Source of the DNA: Brevipalpus yothersi
Lineage: Eukaryota > Arthropoda > Arachnida > Trombidiformes > Tenuipalpidae
Direction: 5' to 3'
Length of the DNA: 64,000 bases
NCBI GenBank assembly: GCA_003956705.1
Contig: QZCP01000645.1
Location: 124,001-188,000, forward strand
In this document: positions 46,329 through 58,938 of the stretch, one piece after another
Layout of the letters: each line of letters opens with the position of its first letter
Numbering within the stretch: the first letter of the stretch is position 1
Translations under genes and position numbers: made by a program
Notes under the pieces: model-generated
The model's database searches: none
Seen by the model: the letters and a program-made list of their open reading frames with translations, nothing else
What the model was told of the DNA's origin: nothing

Positions 46329-48744
46329 TTAGATGGCGACTTGAGAGAGTCCATCAGTTTTCTGTTCAGGGCCTTCTTTATTTCTTTCTTTGCTGTACCA
46401 AATTCCATAGAAGAAATAGATAGAGAGCCCTAAGTATTGAAGAAAAAAAAATGACTGATGAAAAGCTTCTTCACACTATGATCGAAAAATTTGGTCATAT
46501 TTTACACACCTAAGATCATCCAAACAGCAAATCGAACCCATGTAGCTATCGATAATTTCATCATCAGGTATGTATTGATGAAAATGCTGAGAACAGGAAT
46601 CAGAGGCATACAGGGTGTCTAGAAAAGAAGTAATCGATAGATCAATTCCAATAAATCAAATGAATCTTATTCACTCGACTAACCTGGAAGGAAATAGTGG
46701 GAACACTTTTTGGTTGAAGAGTGAGAGCTGTGAGCTGAACAATCAAAGTGATAACAAGTAAAGATATGAGAGTAATAGCGTTCGTCTGTAGCTCTCCGAT
46801 TTGAGTCTCTAAAATTATTAAAAATATACACAAAATAACTACAGTTATACCTGAAAAGTAAGTGAAAGTTATTAGTGAGATGTTGAAATTTTTGCATAAT
46901 TTTTTTTCTCCTTACATAGTCCAGTTATTATTAGTTTGGATGTTTTGAAAGTGCTTTTCGTTGGAGTTTTCAATTTTGAGGTATTGAAAAATTTTTTCAT
47001 GCAATATATAAGTCCATTGTTCGATGATACATTGATCACTTCCAATGGTCTTGTTGAATCATCTGATTCTCGTTTGCCGGGTATATGAGGCACGTTCTCA
47101 TGCCTGGAAAAATAACATGATCACGAATATCAGGAAAAACAATTCATAGATTTGAATTCTCTCAAAATATACTCACCTCAAAATCAAAATGCTCATCGAA
47201 ACCAGAGTGTATGCCAATAGGGTTCCGATTGACATCATGTCAGCCAATTCATCAATATTGAATAGAGCTGCCATTGCTCCTGATAGAACACCTGATATAA
47301 GTGTTGCAATCATGGGTGTTTTGGTGGATGGATTCACTTTGGCAAGAGTTTTGAAAATTAGGCCATCAGATGCCATAGCATACAAAATTCGAGGCAATGG
47401 AAACATTGCACCAAGTAGACAAGTTGACAGGCCAGCAAGAGCTCCGATAGTGATCACCCATCGAGCAAATGGCCATCCAACTTTTTCAAATACATAAGGC
47501 AATGGTGCAGCTTGATTCAGATCATAGTAAGGCCACATGAGAGTTTGTACGCAAGATACTCCGAAATATGCCAAAAATATGATGGAAAGTGATAATACTA
47601 TACTGATGGGAATGGCTTTCTGTGGATTTTTCACTTCTTCTCCCGTACTTGCAATAACATCAAAACCTACAAAACTGTAAAAACATGTGGCTGCTCCAGC
47701 CATCATACCGGAGAATCCGAACGGAAAAAAGCCTCCGTTTCCGGCTGATTCTGGTAGCTTATCTTTTTCCTTATCCAGATTCCAGTTGTGAAAATTTAGA
47801 TTGAAAGCACCACAAATAATGACAAAAAATAGAGTTGCCAAATTTATGCATGTGAATAGTGATATGAATCGAGTTGATTCTTTGACCCCGATGGCAAGCA
47901 TAATCGTTAGTATCATGGTGATTCCAAAGGCGAACAAATCTGGATATGGAGACATGTGTGGCACTGGAATAGGCATCCATTCTTCAAAATGACGAGCTAA
48001 AGTATTATTTATGAGAGAATCCAAATATCCACTATAACCTCGAGCAACTGAGGCTGTCCCTGAACGAATAGAATTTGGAAAGTAAATTCATTCATTAGAG
48101 AACGCAATCGATATTCATTTGAACTAGAAAAAAAAGTCATGAGGGTGCTAGTTTGTGAAGCAATGCTGTGATCTCATTTTCTTGGATGTCATGGCTGATC
48201 ACAAAGGTAAATCAAGATACAGTTTGGGCTTCAAGTGACAATGAATGCTGCTTACCAATGACGTATTCTAGGATCAAATTCCAACCGATTACGAATGCTG
48301 TGAATTCACCAACCGTAACGTAACTGTAAATGTATGCAGAACCAGCTCTAGGAACTCGAGCACCAAATTCGGCATAACAAAAACCAGCAAAAATTGATGC
48401 TAAAGCTGCACAAAAAAAGGACAACATAACCGCTGGTCCAGCAGTTTTACTGGCCACTTGACCAGCAATCACATACATTCCAAGTCCCAAGGTGGATCCG
48501 ATGCCTTGAAAATTGCATGAATAAAAAACGTAGCATAATGAACATGATAAAATAATTTTACGTTTGCAAAATGCTCTCAAATTAATTGATGTATTATTTG
48601 GCTTTTCGGCTCCATAAAAGTTTTCAACTCACTTAATAACGTTAGATCGAGGGTCGTTAAACAACGATTAAGAGAAGATGGAGCTGTTTCATTGTCAATC
48701 ACTTTTCGTCGAATCAAAGCTCTCCCGAAAGATCTGAGGCCCAT
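46329..48744 (-). CDS. Cationic amino-acid transporter (SLC7A1-4 group)
   Basis: Seven exons: 48633-48744, 48256-48504, 47177-48059, 46916-47103, 46684-46850, 46510-46618, 46329-46429. They total 1809 nt, giving 602 aa, the length of CAT carriers (about 14 membrane segments) rather than the shorter LAT branch. Family anchors are RRKVID near the N-terminus, IGSTLGLGMYV, the CYAEFGARVPRAGSAY motif with the conserved Glu, FPFGFSGMMAGAATCFYSFVGFD, STGEEVKNPQKAIP and the C-terminal WVRFAVWM. CATs carry arginine and lysine at the plasma membrane; a few members are lysosomal. The hydrophilic loop in exon 46916-47103 is shorter than in vertebrate CAT1. Exact paralogue unresolved. Confidence 0.93.
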
Positions 48745-50312
48745 GATGATGAGAAAAAAAGTCAATTTTTGGAGGGATAAAAAAATTTCAATAAATTCCA
48801 ATAACAATTGTAAAAATTATCTCTGGAACATTTCAACCAAGTTATTTCAGCTACACACACAAAAAACTCTCGACACTAGAAGTTAGTGAATGCGATACAA
48901 TAACAATGATCACGGTGATTGTGTGGCTGTTTTACACGGTGAATCGTGGAATGATTTGGAAACACCCATTAGGCGGATAGATGAGACTTCATTAATGATG
49001 GTTTTATACAATAGGCTCGATGATTTTGAAGCTTTATCAGCCAAAATAAAAAAACTGTGCGGGAATGGAATTTCTCCCAAAAAACTGCTGGTGAATCATA
49101 ATTGTGAGCCTACGGGATCATTGTCGAGAGGTTTGATCATGTGATCAGCACGTAATTACTGTCGTGAGATTGATTCCATCAGTAAACATTAGCCCTGTCC
49201 TAAAATTGTTTCTCTTGCTCCATCCATCAAACAAGGAAATGTAATCGCAAATGAACCGTTAACATGAACCCTTTGAAAAGATAATGAATTATGGCCTCAA
49301 AGGGATAGAAGACTGCAGATCTAGTCATGTGTGAGTGAATATGTGTGAATGAAATGAAAGAGAGAGAGAAAAAAATATAGAAGATTCTATATCGCATCTA
49401 TTGATGACATGAGAACAAAAATCTTCTACAATGAACAATGGAAATATTTCACCTCAAACCAGATGCCTTTGCAATAATTTCACACGCACACATACATGTG
49501 GGTCTAAGGGTTAAGCCATGGTCAAGACCTTTACTGATTAGTGAAAGAATGAGTCGTGTGATGTAATCGAGTTATAAGTTTTACGTTTAATTCAGTTTCT
49601 CATAGAATTCGTAGAATAAGATGAACTCCTGAATGACTAGCCATTCTTAAGATGAATAATGGCGGACAATTATGATATTCATCTTCAAAGGGAAGGGGGA
49701 CGAAATGGTTTTGTAGATATATGACATGGTCAATGGAAGAAGAGAAGAGAGGGGAAGGGGAGAGGAGAGGAGAGAAGTTCATCAGTTGCATAAGTAACTG
49801 ATACAATAACAATTAAGATGTTTTCTGTGAGATAAAGAAAACGAGGCAAAGTAGAAAAAAACCTGGAAAACCTTTTCTCGTTGAGGGGAGAATTCAATGG
49901 ATGAATGAAATTAAAGTGAGAAAAATTCGTAATTTAAGAGTAGAGAAGAGTAAGAGGATGGCAAATTATGTGCCATGTAGCGATGACATGCACACAAAGA
50001 CAAGTACAATGGCGAATGGTTGAGAAAAAAGAGGAAGAGAATGAGAGAGATAGAGATAGTGAAAGAAAAGAGAATCAGTAAAAATGAGAACATGTTGATT
50101 TTGAGGGTTTATCCGTGCTTGGATTGTTGCTTGCTTGCTGATTGATTCTTTGATGGCTTTGGGTAATTCGATGAGATTGTTGAACAGAACAACTCTATAT
50201 ATATATATGTATATATTTTATATGCTCATATTTACTTTGTAGTACTATCGCTCGAATAATTAAGATCTCTTAATCGTTCATAATTCGTGTCTTTGATTTG
50301 TTACTGCTGCTT
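48745..50312. other. Intergenic region between the SLC7A gene and the TRIM gene
   Basis: About 1.6 kb, AT-rich, with a purine tract at 49735-49775 (GGAGAGG-like) and a short TATATATA run near 50195-50220. Small open frames lack motifs. No gene seen. Confidence 0.6.
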
Positions 50313-52516
50313 TTAATGATATCTATACTTTTTGATGCAATCATTGCCGAGATCCACCACTATTACGTGATAATCATTAGTTGCTGCGAGACCACTTGCT
50401 CGCTTCAGCTTTGCATCCATACTATCGATGGAGAGCTTAAATTGACCAGATGCGTAATCAAATACCTGAACCGATACCCGACCTCGTTCGGTACGAGTTG
50501 CTAAAAGATGGCCTTGTTTATCGTAGGCCAGACCACCATAAGAGCTCACAGCAGGTTTGGACGAGACATTATTATTGTTTGCTTCAGGTATAATTTCACG
50601 AATGAAGGTTGACCCATCAGAAGAGTAAACATATATCTTGGATTCAGAAGCTACCAAAATTTCATCATTCTGTCCAATGGCAATAGCTCCGATAACACCC
50701 AATTTCGGGGGAAGAGTTTGTGATGGTCCATTTAGAAAATTTGTCTTATTATTAGAGTGGTTGTTTTGAGTAGGTAGAATGGTGCTGATCGTTTTGCGAT
50801 CGGTTCCAACCAATTTTCGCAAAAGTTTTCCAGTTGGATAAAAGATGAATACACCAGGAACACCATTATCAGCAACGATTATCTCTCGACGACTATTCAC
50901 ACAGATATGAGTAGGCTCACGAAGATCACAATGAGAAAAGTGCCTTTTTTCTACACCATTCTCATCCAGTTCAGCAATCTGGCGGGTCTCAAAGTTGGTG
51001 ACTAGTATCGAGTCGGACATCAGAGCCATTCCAGTGACCGAACGAGATAAACCTTCGATATGACGCTCAAAATTGAATGGCGAGTTATTACAATCATTAG
51101 AAGATAAAATTTTTATCCGGCAATTACCCGTGTCTAGAACATAAACCAGACCATTGGTTTCACTGATTGCCACAGTAACAGGCTGGAGAAAAGAGTGATC
51201 TCCCAAACCACGAGTACCATATATACAAATGGGATTAACGTGAACACTTGCTTCAAATTCCACTGGATAAGTTTTGATTGGATGGCCGAAAATGGTCACA
51301 TTCAAGTGATAAGTACCATGCTTGGGTGTGATGAATTGTGCTTCATAAGTACCGTCATCTCTGTCGATTACACGGACAGGTGTGCTCGTACCGTCATCCA
51401 GGGCCTTTAAAAGGGCGGCCACAGGATCACCTCCACGACCCTGTCGTTCGCCAGAGTAATCATAAGTAACAATAGTTGCTGAAGTACGCATTTTGGCGAA
51501 ACATTTGCCAACATTTGCTTCACAAAGTGAGGGGAATGTTTTACTTGAACGGACTGCTCCGTAACTCTTGATAGCTTCCTGGATCACACTGATCGTTGAC
51601 TCCTCCATGTTTTCATAACGCATGAAACAATTTTCTCTTGGATCCAGCAGGCTGCTTATAGATTCCGTTTTAACGTTAAGCTCATTTATTTTACCGGTTA
51701 TATTGCGAACATCTCCTTGATACTTGAGTCCATTACATTCCGCTTCAACTCGAGCCTTTTCATTTTCAATCATTCGCAATTGATTTTGCAATATTTCCCG
51801 CTTGTCTTCTCGCATTTTTTTGGCTGAGGACAACACTTCTAGACGCCGCTTGTCCACCAAATTGATTATCTCCGTGAATGTCCGATTGATGTCATCGAAA
51901 GCACTATCTGCATTCTGGTCGAGCTTTCTTATTTCAGAGGATACATTTTCGTACGCTTCTTCCAGCTTTGCAATGCATTTTTGAGCTTTGTAAAGTAGAA
52001 TTTCTGACATCCGTTTGATGGCAATGGAAAAAGGAATAACCTGATGATGATAAGTGAGAGAGGAAGAGAGAAAGAAAGAAAGAGAAGATGAATAGGGAGC
52101 ATACTGACAAAGGATGAACGAAGGGATGCCAAATATACATATTTAAATATACATTGAAGGGGGAAGAGAGAGAGAAAGAGAGAAATAGAAAGAGAATGAT
52201 AGAAGGAAGACAAAGGATAAGAAAAATAGATTGCAAATCCACGGTGAAGGTAAGAAGGTAAAGGATAGGGTGAGAAGGAATAGGAAAAAAAATCCTAAGA
52301 TTAAATGGCATCAATTAAAGTAACATTAATCGGATATCAAGAAAGAACATGAGAAGTAGAAACAAAAAAGCGTGAAAAAAAGAGAACAGAACAAGGGTAA
52401 GGATGCATGATGGGAGGAAAATCAGATCACGATAGGGTGCGATGAAGATTATAAAGTATGAATATAACAATGAAATGAGGTTTTGATTCTTGATTCTTGA
52501 GCACAAAAAAAGAGAG

Positions 52517-52558
<42 letters not shown>

Positions 52559-53020
52559 AGAAGTACTTACAGTGTGCTCACAATTGGCTGAATTAACATT
52601 ACCATGAGAGCCATTGTTACAAAGATTACAAAATACTGTGTCACAAGTTTCACAGAATAATAGTTCTTGGGATAAATGATTGGAGCATTTTGGAATCACT
52701 TCCCGACGCTGACGATTGACCAAATCGAGCAGTTGATTGACCAGAAAGGCAGGTGGAAATGTTGATGCACCATCACGTGGAGTGGGAATTATTTCTCTAC
52801 ATATTGGACATCGAAATGAGCCTGATTGCACTGCTCGTGGTTGACTACATATACTTTCCAAGCACATTTCACACAATGTATGTGAACATACCAACAATTT
52901 GGGTGCATGTTGAAAATTATCATATGTATTCAAGCACGTTCCACAAGTCAAAAACCCTTCCGTAAAATCTTCATAATTTATGGACACTGTTTCAACCAGT
53001 GTTGATGAAGTGATCATCAT
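50313..53020 (-). CDS. TRIM2/3-like E3 ligase (RING, B-box, coiled coil, filamin, NHL)
   Basis: Two exons: 52571-53020 and 50313-52040, totalling 2178 nt and giving 725 aa (TRIM2/3 are about 744). The C3HC4 RING uses C26, C29, C45, H47, C50, C53, C71 and C74. A B-box follows (C112, H115, C123, C126, C131, C134, then His), then a coiled coil with KRRLEVLSSAKKMREDKREIL. A filamin-type domain (DRDDGTYEAQFITPKHGTYH) leads into an NHL propeller ending in VVDLGNDCIKKYRYH, like TRIM2/3. Family members ubiquitinate neuronal targets and some bind RNA through the NHL face. I chose the ATG at 53020; an upstream in-frame ATG at 53062 translates a TG-rich repeat and is unlikely. The phase-0 intron is 530 bp and holds a GA repeat. 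Confidence 0.9.
52511..52548. repeat. (GA)n microsatellite in the TRIM intron
   Basis: A GA tract just downstream of the TRIM first exon, in intron 52041-52570, which is purine-rich throughout. Confidence 0.95.
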
Positions 53021-53561
53021 TAAATTTATACACAGACACTCACACTCACACACAATACACAACTATTCTACACTCACACACACACGCCAAAATCAGAGTT
53101 GATTTAAATCAATGGACGATCCAATGGTGGGCACAAATTGATCAACTAATTGAACACATATACACATATACAGGTAAACAAAAGGTAACCACTTTATTAT
53201 ATGAGAAATCAGATGATCAGTATCATCAACATTTTTGTGTGTAGCTTTTTTTTGTTGACGCGAGAAAGAAGAGAGAGAAAAGAGAAAGAAAAAGAGAGAG
53301 AGACTCTCGCTGGAGATTGCGCTGTAGTTGCTCTTCAGTGCTTGAAAAGTTGAACATAAACATAACAGTTAAAGCTGAGAAGATCGATTTGTACATGAGA
53401 ACACTTTTTCTTTCGTCCACCAATTCAAATTACAACTCTTTTTCGAATCACGAGTTTTTGGCCTTTTTCGCTCTCTCTTTCTTTCTCTCTCTTTTTCTCT
53501 CTCTTCATCTAGAGAAGTGGAATGATAACATCTTCGTCATCATGTTTTCTTTTTTCTCGCG

Positions 53562-53565
<4 letters not shown>

Positions 53566-53600
<35 letters not shown>
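53566..53600. repeat. (CT)n microsatellite
   Basis: About 35 bp of CT upstream of the TRIM start, followed 130 bp later by an inverted GA tract. The stretch 53021-54611 otherwise holds no supportable gene. Confidence 0.96.
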
Positions 53601-53602
<2 letters not shown>

Positions 53603-53727
53603 GCTTCTTTCAATCTTGGCTATGGAAGGAATTGCCATTCTTGAAGCCTACGGAAAGCTTCCGCATGTGGAAAGTGTTAATATGTTTTCGAAATTTAGAC
53701 ACTTGATTTTCATCTCGAAATTTTTGT

Positions 53728-53729
<2 letters not shown>

Positions 53730-53800
<71 letters not shown>

Positions 53801-53803
53801 GAG
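53730..53803. repeat. (GA)n microsatellite
   Basis: About 74 bp of GA with one interruption (GATA). With the CT tract at 53566-53600 it forms an inverted microsatellite pair. Confidence 0.96.
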
Positions 53804-54611
53804 TTGAAGTGAAATATTTCGTTAGACTAAAAGATTAAAAGTGTTCAAAGTTTCTTGAGAGTACTAAAAAGAGAGAAAAAGAGAGTTTGTGTGTGTATGA
53901 GGGAGAGAGAGGAACGATTTCAACAGTTTCTCTCTCGCTAGTGCAAGGCCTTTTTGGCGATAAAAAGATTGATGGTGTTGAAAAGGTTGGAAAAATTATT
54001 GAGGAAATGGAATTTGCGAAAAAGATTGAAAAGATAACCATGACCCTAGATATGGTTGATCTTTTTTTTTCAATTCACTTTTAGGCAATATAAACGGGAA
54101 TATTTTAAGAATTTAGAAAGAAAAAAACATCTATTCGACTCGATGTGAAGTGAATTTTGATCATCACCTTCAGTAAATTTTTTGGTCCATCCAAGAGAGT
54201 TGAAAATCTCCAAAATATGATGACCCACTTTCATGATACTTTTTGGGAAAAGTTTTATCGATTTACGGTAATTTGTTATTCAATCAGCGTTAATCTTGAC
54301 TTCCGAATCAGATATTTAACATCTTTTCTTTCTTTCTCGAACCAATATCGCATTAAAACGGCAATTTTTCTTTTCTCTTATATTTTAGGTTTTTTGTGGT
54401 TACTAATATGGCCTAGAAAAACAAAGAAAACCAAGTCAAGTAGCATTCTTTTATCAACTCTTTTGAATTCTTAAATCATCAATCAAACGCTAAATGACTT
54501 TGATAATTTCAGTTCATTCTATACACCAAATGTCAGAAATTTTTTATCTTATCTGTTGATTTTTCTTCCATCCAAGAGCTTCACAAGTGTCCTGACTTTT
54601 CCCTGTAATTA

Positions 54612-54642
54612 CACCCGGTTGCATATGTTTTGTTAGGGATTT
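54612..54642 (+). repeat. Left terminal inverted repeat
   Basis: Starts CACCCGGTTGCATATG and ends GGGATTT. It differs from the right repeat at two positions. Confidence 0.92.
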
Positions 54643-54672
54643 GAAATGATGATTGCACGACAATGAGAAATC

Positions 54673-55819
54673 ATGGAGAGGTCAAATTCCACAGAATGGT
54701 CTGGAAGACTCTCATCTGCACATGTTTATAAGAAAAAATGGTCAAAAAAAACAGAAGTGTTGATGAAAATGAAACGCGAAATAGAGTTGGGAATTTTGCG
54801 CTTAGTGTATCAAAATTGGTCTTTTTGGGCCATAAAAAACCATTTCAAACAACAAAATGTTACCGTTCATGATGTGCAAATATCTAGAACCAAGAAGAAA
54901 TACTCTAGTGATAAAGAAAATCAACCTCCTCCAAAAAAATTTCGAAAGAAAATGGGTCGCCCATACAAGCTTTCAAGAGTTCGAGTATCGAACTTGAAAA
55001 GAAGTGTCCTAAGTGAAAATCCCAAGTCTAATACTGTGTTGGCTAAGCAGCATAATGTTCATAAATCAACAATTGGCCGTTATATTCACAATGTACTTCG
55101 TTTAAAGAGGTACAAAAAGCGAAAAGTTCATGCCTTAAGTGAAAAACAGAAGCGTGTTCGATTTCAAAGATCTAAAATACTTCTTCCAATTCTGACAAAA
55201 AATTTATCAAGAATCATCACAAGTGATGAGAAAATATTCCAATTACCAGTTAATTGTGGCAAAACTAAACATTTTTACAAGAATTCGAAGGATAAATGCA
55301 GGCGATTTTTCATAAAACGTAAGCAATCTTTCCCGAAGCAGGTCATGGTATGGGGGGGGCATATCGATGAACGGAAAAACTGAACTTCGATTTATCAAGC
55401 CTGGAGCCAAGATCAATAGTGAATATTATATAAATCATGTATTAAAACCATTCATCAAGCACGATTTAACCAGATTATACCCAAATAACGATGGTATGTT
55501 CCACCAAGACTCTGCACCTTCTCATACTGCGGCAAAAACCATCGATTTTCTGAATTCTGAACAAATTCATTTTATACATCCTTCGGAGTGGACACCGAAC
55601 TCTCCTGATAATGCTCCGATGGATCACACCATTTGGAGCTGGATGGAAAGTAAACTTGGAGAGCGAAATGTAAAGACGTTCATCGGACTCAAAAAAGCTC
55701 TCACTCAGATATGGGACGAACTTCCAATGGAAGTGATTCGAAATTCATTAGGACAGTGGACTAAGCGATGTAAACTAATCACCAAGATGCGTGGTGATAA
55801 TATCGAACAGTTCTTATAG
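54673..55819 (+). pseudogene. Tc1/mariner transposase (DD37D), one frameshift
   Basis: The reading frame opens at 54673 and continues in another frame to the stop at 55819. The break is a run of eight G at 55352-55359; the frame downstream fits if the run were one base shorter. The N-terminal half has helix-turn-helix-like sequence and a GRP minor-groove motif (KKMGRPYK). The catalytic triad is visible: the first Asp in ITSDEK, the second in FHQDSAP and the third in PMDHTIW. The last two are separated by 37 residues, giving DD37D as in maT-like mariners. Otherwise the frame is intact. The frameshift may be real or a homopolymer sequencing error. Confidence 0.88.
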
Positions 55820-55855
55820 TCAAAAAGTGCTTCATGACTGTGCAAAGTGAATTTG

Positions 55856-55886
55856 AAATCCCTAACAAAACTTATGCAACTGGGTG
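55856..55886 (-). repeat. Right terminal inverted repeat
   Basis: Read on the minus strand it starts CACCCAGTTGCATAAG. It is followed by the TA duplication at 55887-55888. Confidence 0.92.
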
Positions 55887-56593
55887 TATTTTGCTGTTTT
55901 AATTATGCTTCAGTAATTCTCATGTGATCTTTTTCTCTTCTTTCCCAGATCTCGAGCTGAGTTTCGAAAACAATATGACTTGCCCATCCGGCCAAACAGG
56001 CTCATTTGCCATCTCAAATCTCACATGACATTTCGTTAATCAATTCACCCTTTTCATCATTATATACAGTGGTCTTTGCTTTGTCTCTAGAAATGCAAAC
56101 AAACCTACGTTGAATAATTATTTTGTGTGCACTTCATGTCTGAAGTTGATCCTCTTTTTCTGATTCGATCTGTCTCTTGTTTGTATTCATTCGTTCCTCG
56201 ATTGAGGGTTCTGGTCTCATGATGTGAAAAATATCATATTGGAATCTAGGGAAATTGTTAGCCAATTCAACTGGGACTAATTTCAAGGTCTAATTGGAAA
56301 AAATCATGTCTCCGACATATTGACTGATTGGCTCAGAATAAGAGTAATATATAATTTTGGTGAAGTTTCTAACTTCAAATCAAATGGATAATTATTCTCT
56401 GTCGATTAAAATTTCCAGTGTGAACGTTGAAACCAGTCCAATCAATTCGACTGTGGAAAAATTTTCCTCTTATTGATGCCAAATGACAGCTTCAAATAGT
56501 ACACTTAGACCGTCGTGTCGAAAATTTACACACACAACATGAAGCCCAAAAGTCTACCATCGTCCAGTAAAAAACCTTATGAGTAATTTTTGA

Positions 56594-57122
56594 TTTATTC
56601 TCATCAAGATAATTCGTTTTCATTCCAATATCATCACCAAACATGCCTGTTAGTGAATCCGCAAACTTTTGATTGCCCGATATAACATATTCAAAAACGA
56701 TTACAATAACACTGTGCCTGTAAGTCGCATATTACGCTGTACCAGAATTTCAGAGAAGATCGTCATCAGTTCTTGAAGATTTCCATGACTTCTACAGACT
56801 CATTGTTGTGCTTATCTGTGTAAAGAATTATCGTTTCATCCCTATGATAATGATGGAACTTCTTGCAAGCGAGACGTTAGCTGTCTCAATGTGATTCTGA
56901 CTTGTTTTTAATCGAATTTTTTGGGAAAAAATGTATCATCTGGATGGACTAATGAATGGATTCATCCAAGTCACTTCCTTCCGACTGTTTCAGCTGTGGG
57001 TATTTTTGGGAAGTTAGATGGTAAACGCTGGCAAGATAGTCACGAGAAGTTGATATGAGTGGCAACCTTTAATATGTGTGTATGACGTTGGATTTTGGTC
57101 GACAAACAATTATTAATTATTA
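56594..57122 (-). pseudogene. LACTB fragment D (decayed, with upstream flank)
   Basis: 56594-56972 matches LACTB 1520-1890 (TCTTGAAGATTTCCATG, TAGCTGTCTCAATGTGAT). 56997-57122 then matches 2775-2890, the region upstream of the intact LACTB start (AGAAGTTGAT, GAGTGG). LACTB 1900-2775 is missing. Frames are broken. Same orientation as the intact gene. The rest of 55889-57673 shows no gene. Confidence 0.75.
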
Positions 57123-57673
57123 ATTCTGTACCTATGAAAGTAAGAGGAACACTTGCATGCAACTTTCGAAAGAGCCATTTAGACCATTGACTGGTCTTTT
57201 TGACTTACCTAGAACCTATTACCCGTATCTTACATGTGTCTATTATTCCTTCGCAAAGAAAATCATATCTCTTAGGACGCGATCTAGTCGTAAAAGTAAC
57301 CTTCTAGCCGATTGGCACTGAAAAGGCTGTAGACGCATACCTTAGCTCAAACTCAGTAAGTGATTGTTCACTTTGTTCATTAAAAGAGCCCACTTATTGT
57401 ATTACTATGACCACTGAATGACTATGAAGATATTGAATGCATCAATTTCAGTACTAATATCCAGAAAGGTGAATGCACATGCATGGGTACGAGTCAAATT
57501 TTTCATTCACCATATCTAACCCCCAATTTGTTACCTATTCTATAGATTCAGAAAACTTTTTCGCTAGTCTTAAAATGCCCTAAAATCTTAAAATAAAGTC
57601 TTGAAATCTATGCATATGCAAGATCAATTATTTACCAGAGTGTTTTTTAACTGGGTCCTAAATATTTATATGA

Positions 57674-58938
57674 TCATATTTCAGTTCGTTTCAATAGATC
57701 ATCAGGTCGGTCGATCGGAGGAAGATCCACTTCTTCAGTATCGGCGGGCTCAGGAGAAGCTGGCTTAGCGGGCGATTGCTGTTGTAGTTGTTGCTGTTGT
57801 TGGTATACAGAGGGTAGAATCGATAGAGGAATTGAGATAATCAAATTTTGTCCCAAAATCGAGATTCCCACACCATTGTTTCCACTCTTTATCGCTGCTG
57901 AGATTCCAGCGGCTGCCTTCTCAATTGAAGTCTGATCATTGCTTGGACCATCCACAAAACCTTCATCAGTTTCAGCCAATTTCATTCCACTTTGACGAAT
58001 TTTCTCTTCACTCTCCTGTCGATCCAAGGTGGTCACACCAAAGGGAACCATTACCTGTGGCATAATTACACTTGGTGGAGGAGTTGCTGGCTGTGCATCT
58101 GGGGCAAAGAAAATATTTCTATATTCATCAGGATCATCATCGTCATCTTCCATTCCTGCGGTTCGAAAAACAAAACCAACGAGAAATGTTTTCGCTCCTT
58201 TTCCTACTTTCTTGAACCAATCCATAAGCTGCTTGTTTTTCTCTCTAAACTTATAGGCTACCTTTTCGAGGATCGATTTGTGGGGACCTGATTCGATATA
58301 TTTGGTTGCTGTTTCGATAACTTTACCAAATAGTGTTATATAAAATTTCAATTGCTTTCGATCTTCGGCATTTTTCACTCTCAGAGTGAAAAATCGTTCC
58401 TGCAATTCTTCCAAATCTTGTATGAATTCTTTCATATTGGTCTCAAATTCTTCCTTCTTCTTGTCCTTCAAAAGAGCTCCTTGAGCTAATTCTAACTGGA
58501 TCACATCGACCATCTGACCTGCAGACTCAACAAATTCGGCTTGTGCTTTACTGATCGATTCGGAGCACATTTGGAATGGATCAAGTGTAGCCAGAATTTC
58601 CGATGGTCTGGTGTCGGACGGCTCTGTGCCAGTATCGGCAGAGGCACCTATGCAGGGAGGAGAAAAAGTAGAATTGCTCTGTAACTATGTATCAAGAGAT
58701 GGGATTTCCTGAACATGTGGTGATGATAATTCGACTGATAGCTCGAAATGATTCAACAAAACAAAAAATTATCAACGAAATATCGCAACGTAATGTAACG
58801 TTACAATCAACTAACGTAAGTTTGCAAACGAGTCAGAATGGTTCAAGTATCTATTACACGTTGAATTGGATGAAATGTCTCAGATTGTGGCCACTTACCG
58901 AAACAGAAGAGGAGAACTAGAACCAAATAACGCATCAT
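57674..58938 (-). CDS. Putative secreted protein, helical, function unknown
   Basis: Two exons: 58899-58938 and 57674-58647, totalling 1014 nt and giving 337 aa. The first exon encodes a clear signal peptide (MMRYLVLVLLFCF) and joins in phase 1. The mature part from about residue 40 to 170 is rich in Lys, Glu and Leu and looks like amphipathic helices. An acidic patch (EDDDDDPDE) follows, then Pro-rich and Gln-rich low-complexity sequence (VYQQQQQLQQQ) and an acidic C-terminus. There is one Cys in the mature chain (MCSESI). I recognise no family. It could be a lineage-specific secreted protein. Two ATGs stand in tandem at the start; I took the first, at 58938. Confidence 0.72.

Larger units (their letters stand above)
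54612..55886 (+). mobile_element. Tc1/mariner-type DNA transposon
   Basis: A 1275-bp element with 31-bp terminal inverted repeats at 54612-54642 and 55856-55886. Both start CACCC and match at 29 of 31 positions. A TA target-site duplication flanks it at 54610-54611 and 55887-55888. It carries one transposase gene. The good ends and near-intact gene suggest recent insertion. It lies between the TRIM gene and a secreted-protein gene. Confidence 0.93.

Noticed and set aside
48890..49144. 84-codon plus-strand gene
   Set aside because: No recognisable motif or promoter context; its length is within chance for this base composition.
52981..53062. Cys-rich N-terminal extension of the TRIM protein from the ATG at 53062
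   Set aside because: It is translation of a TG-rich simple repeat. The ATG at 53020 fits better.
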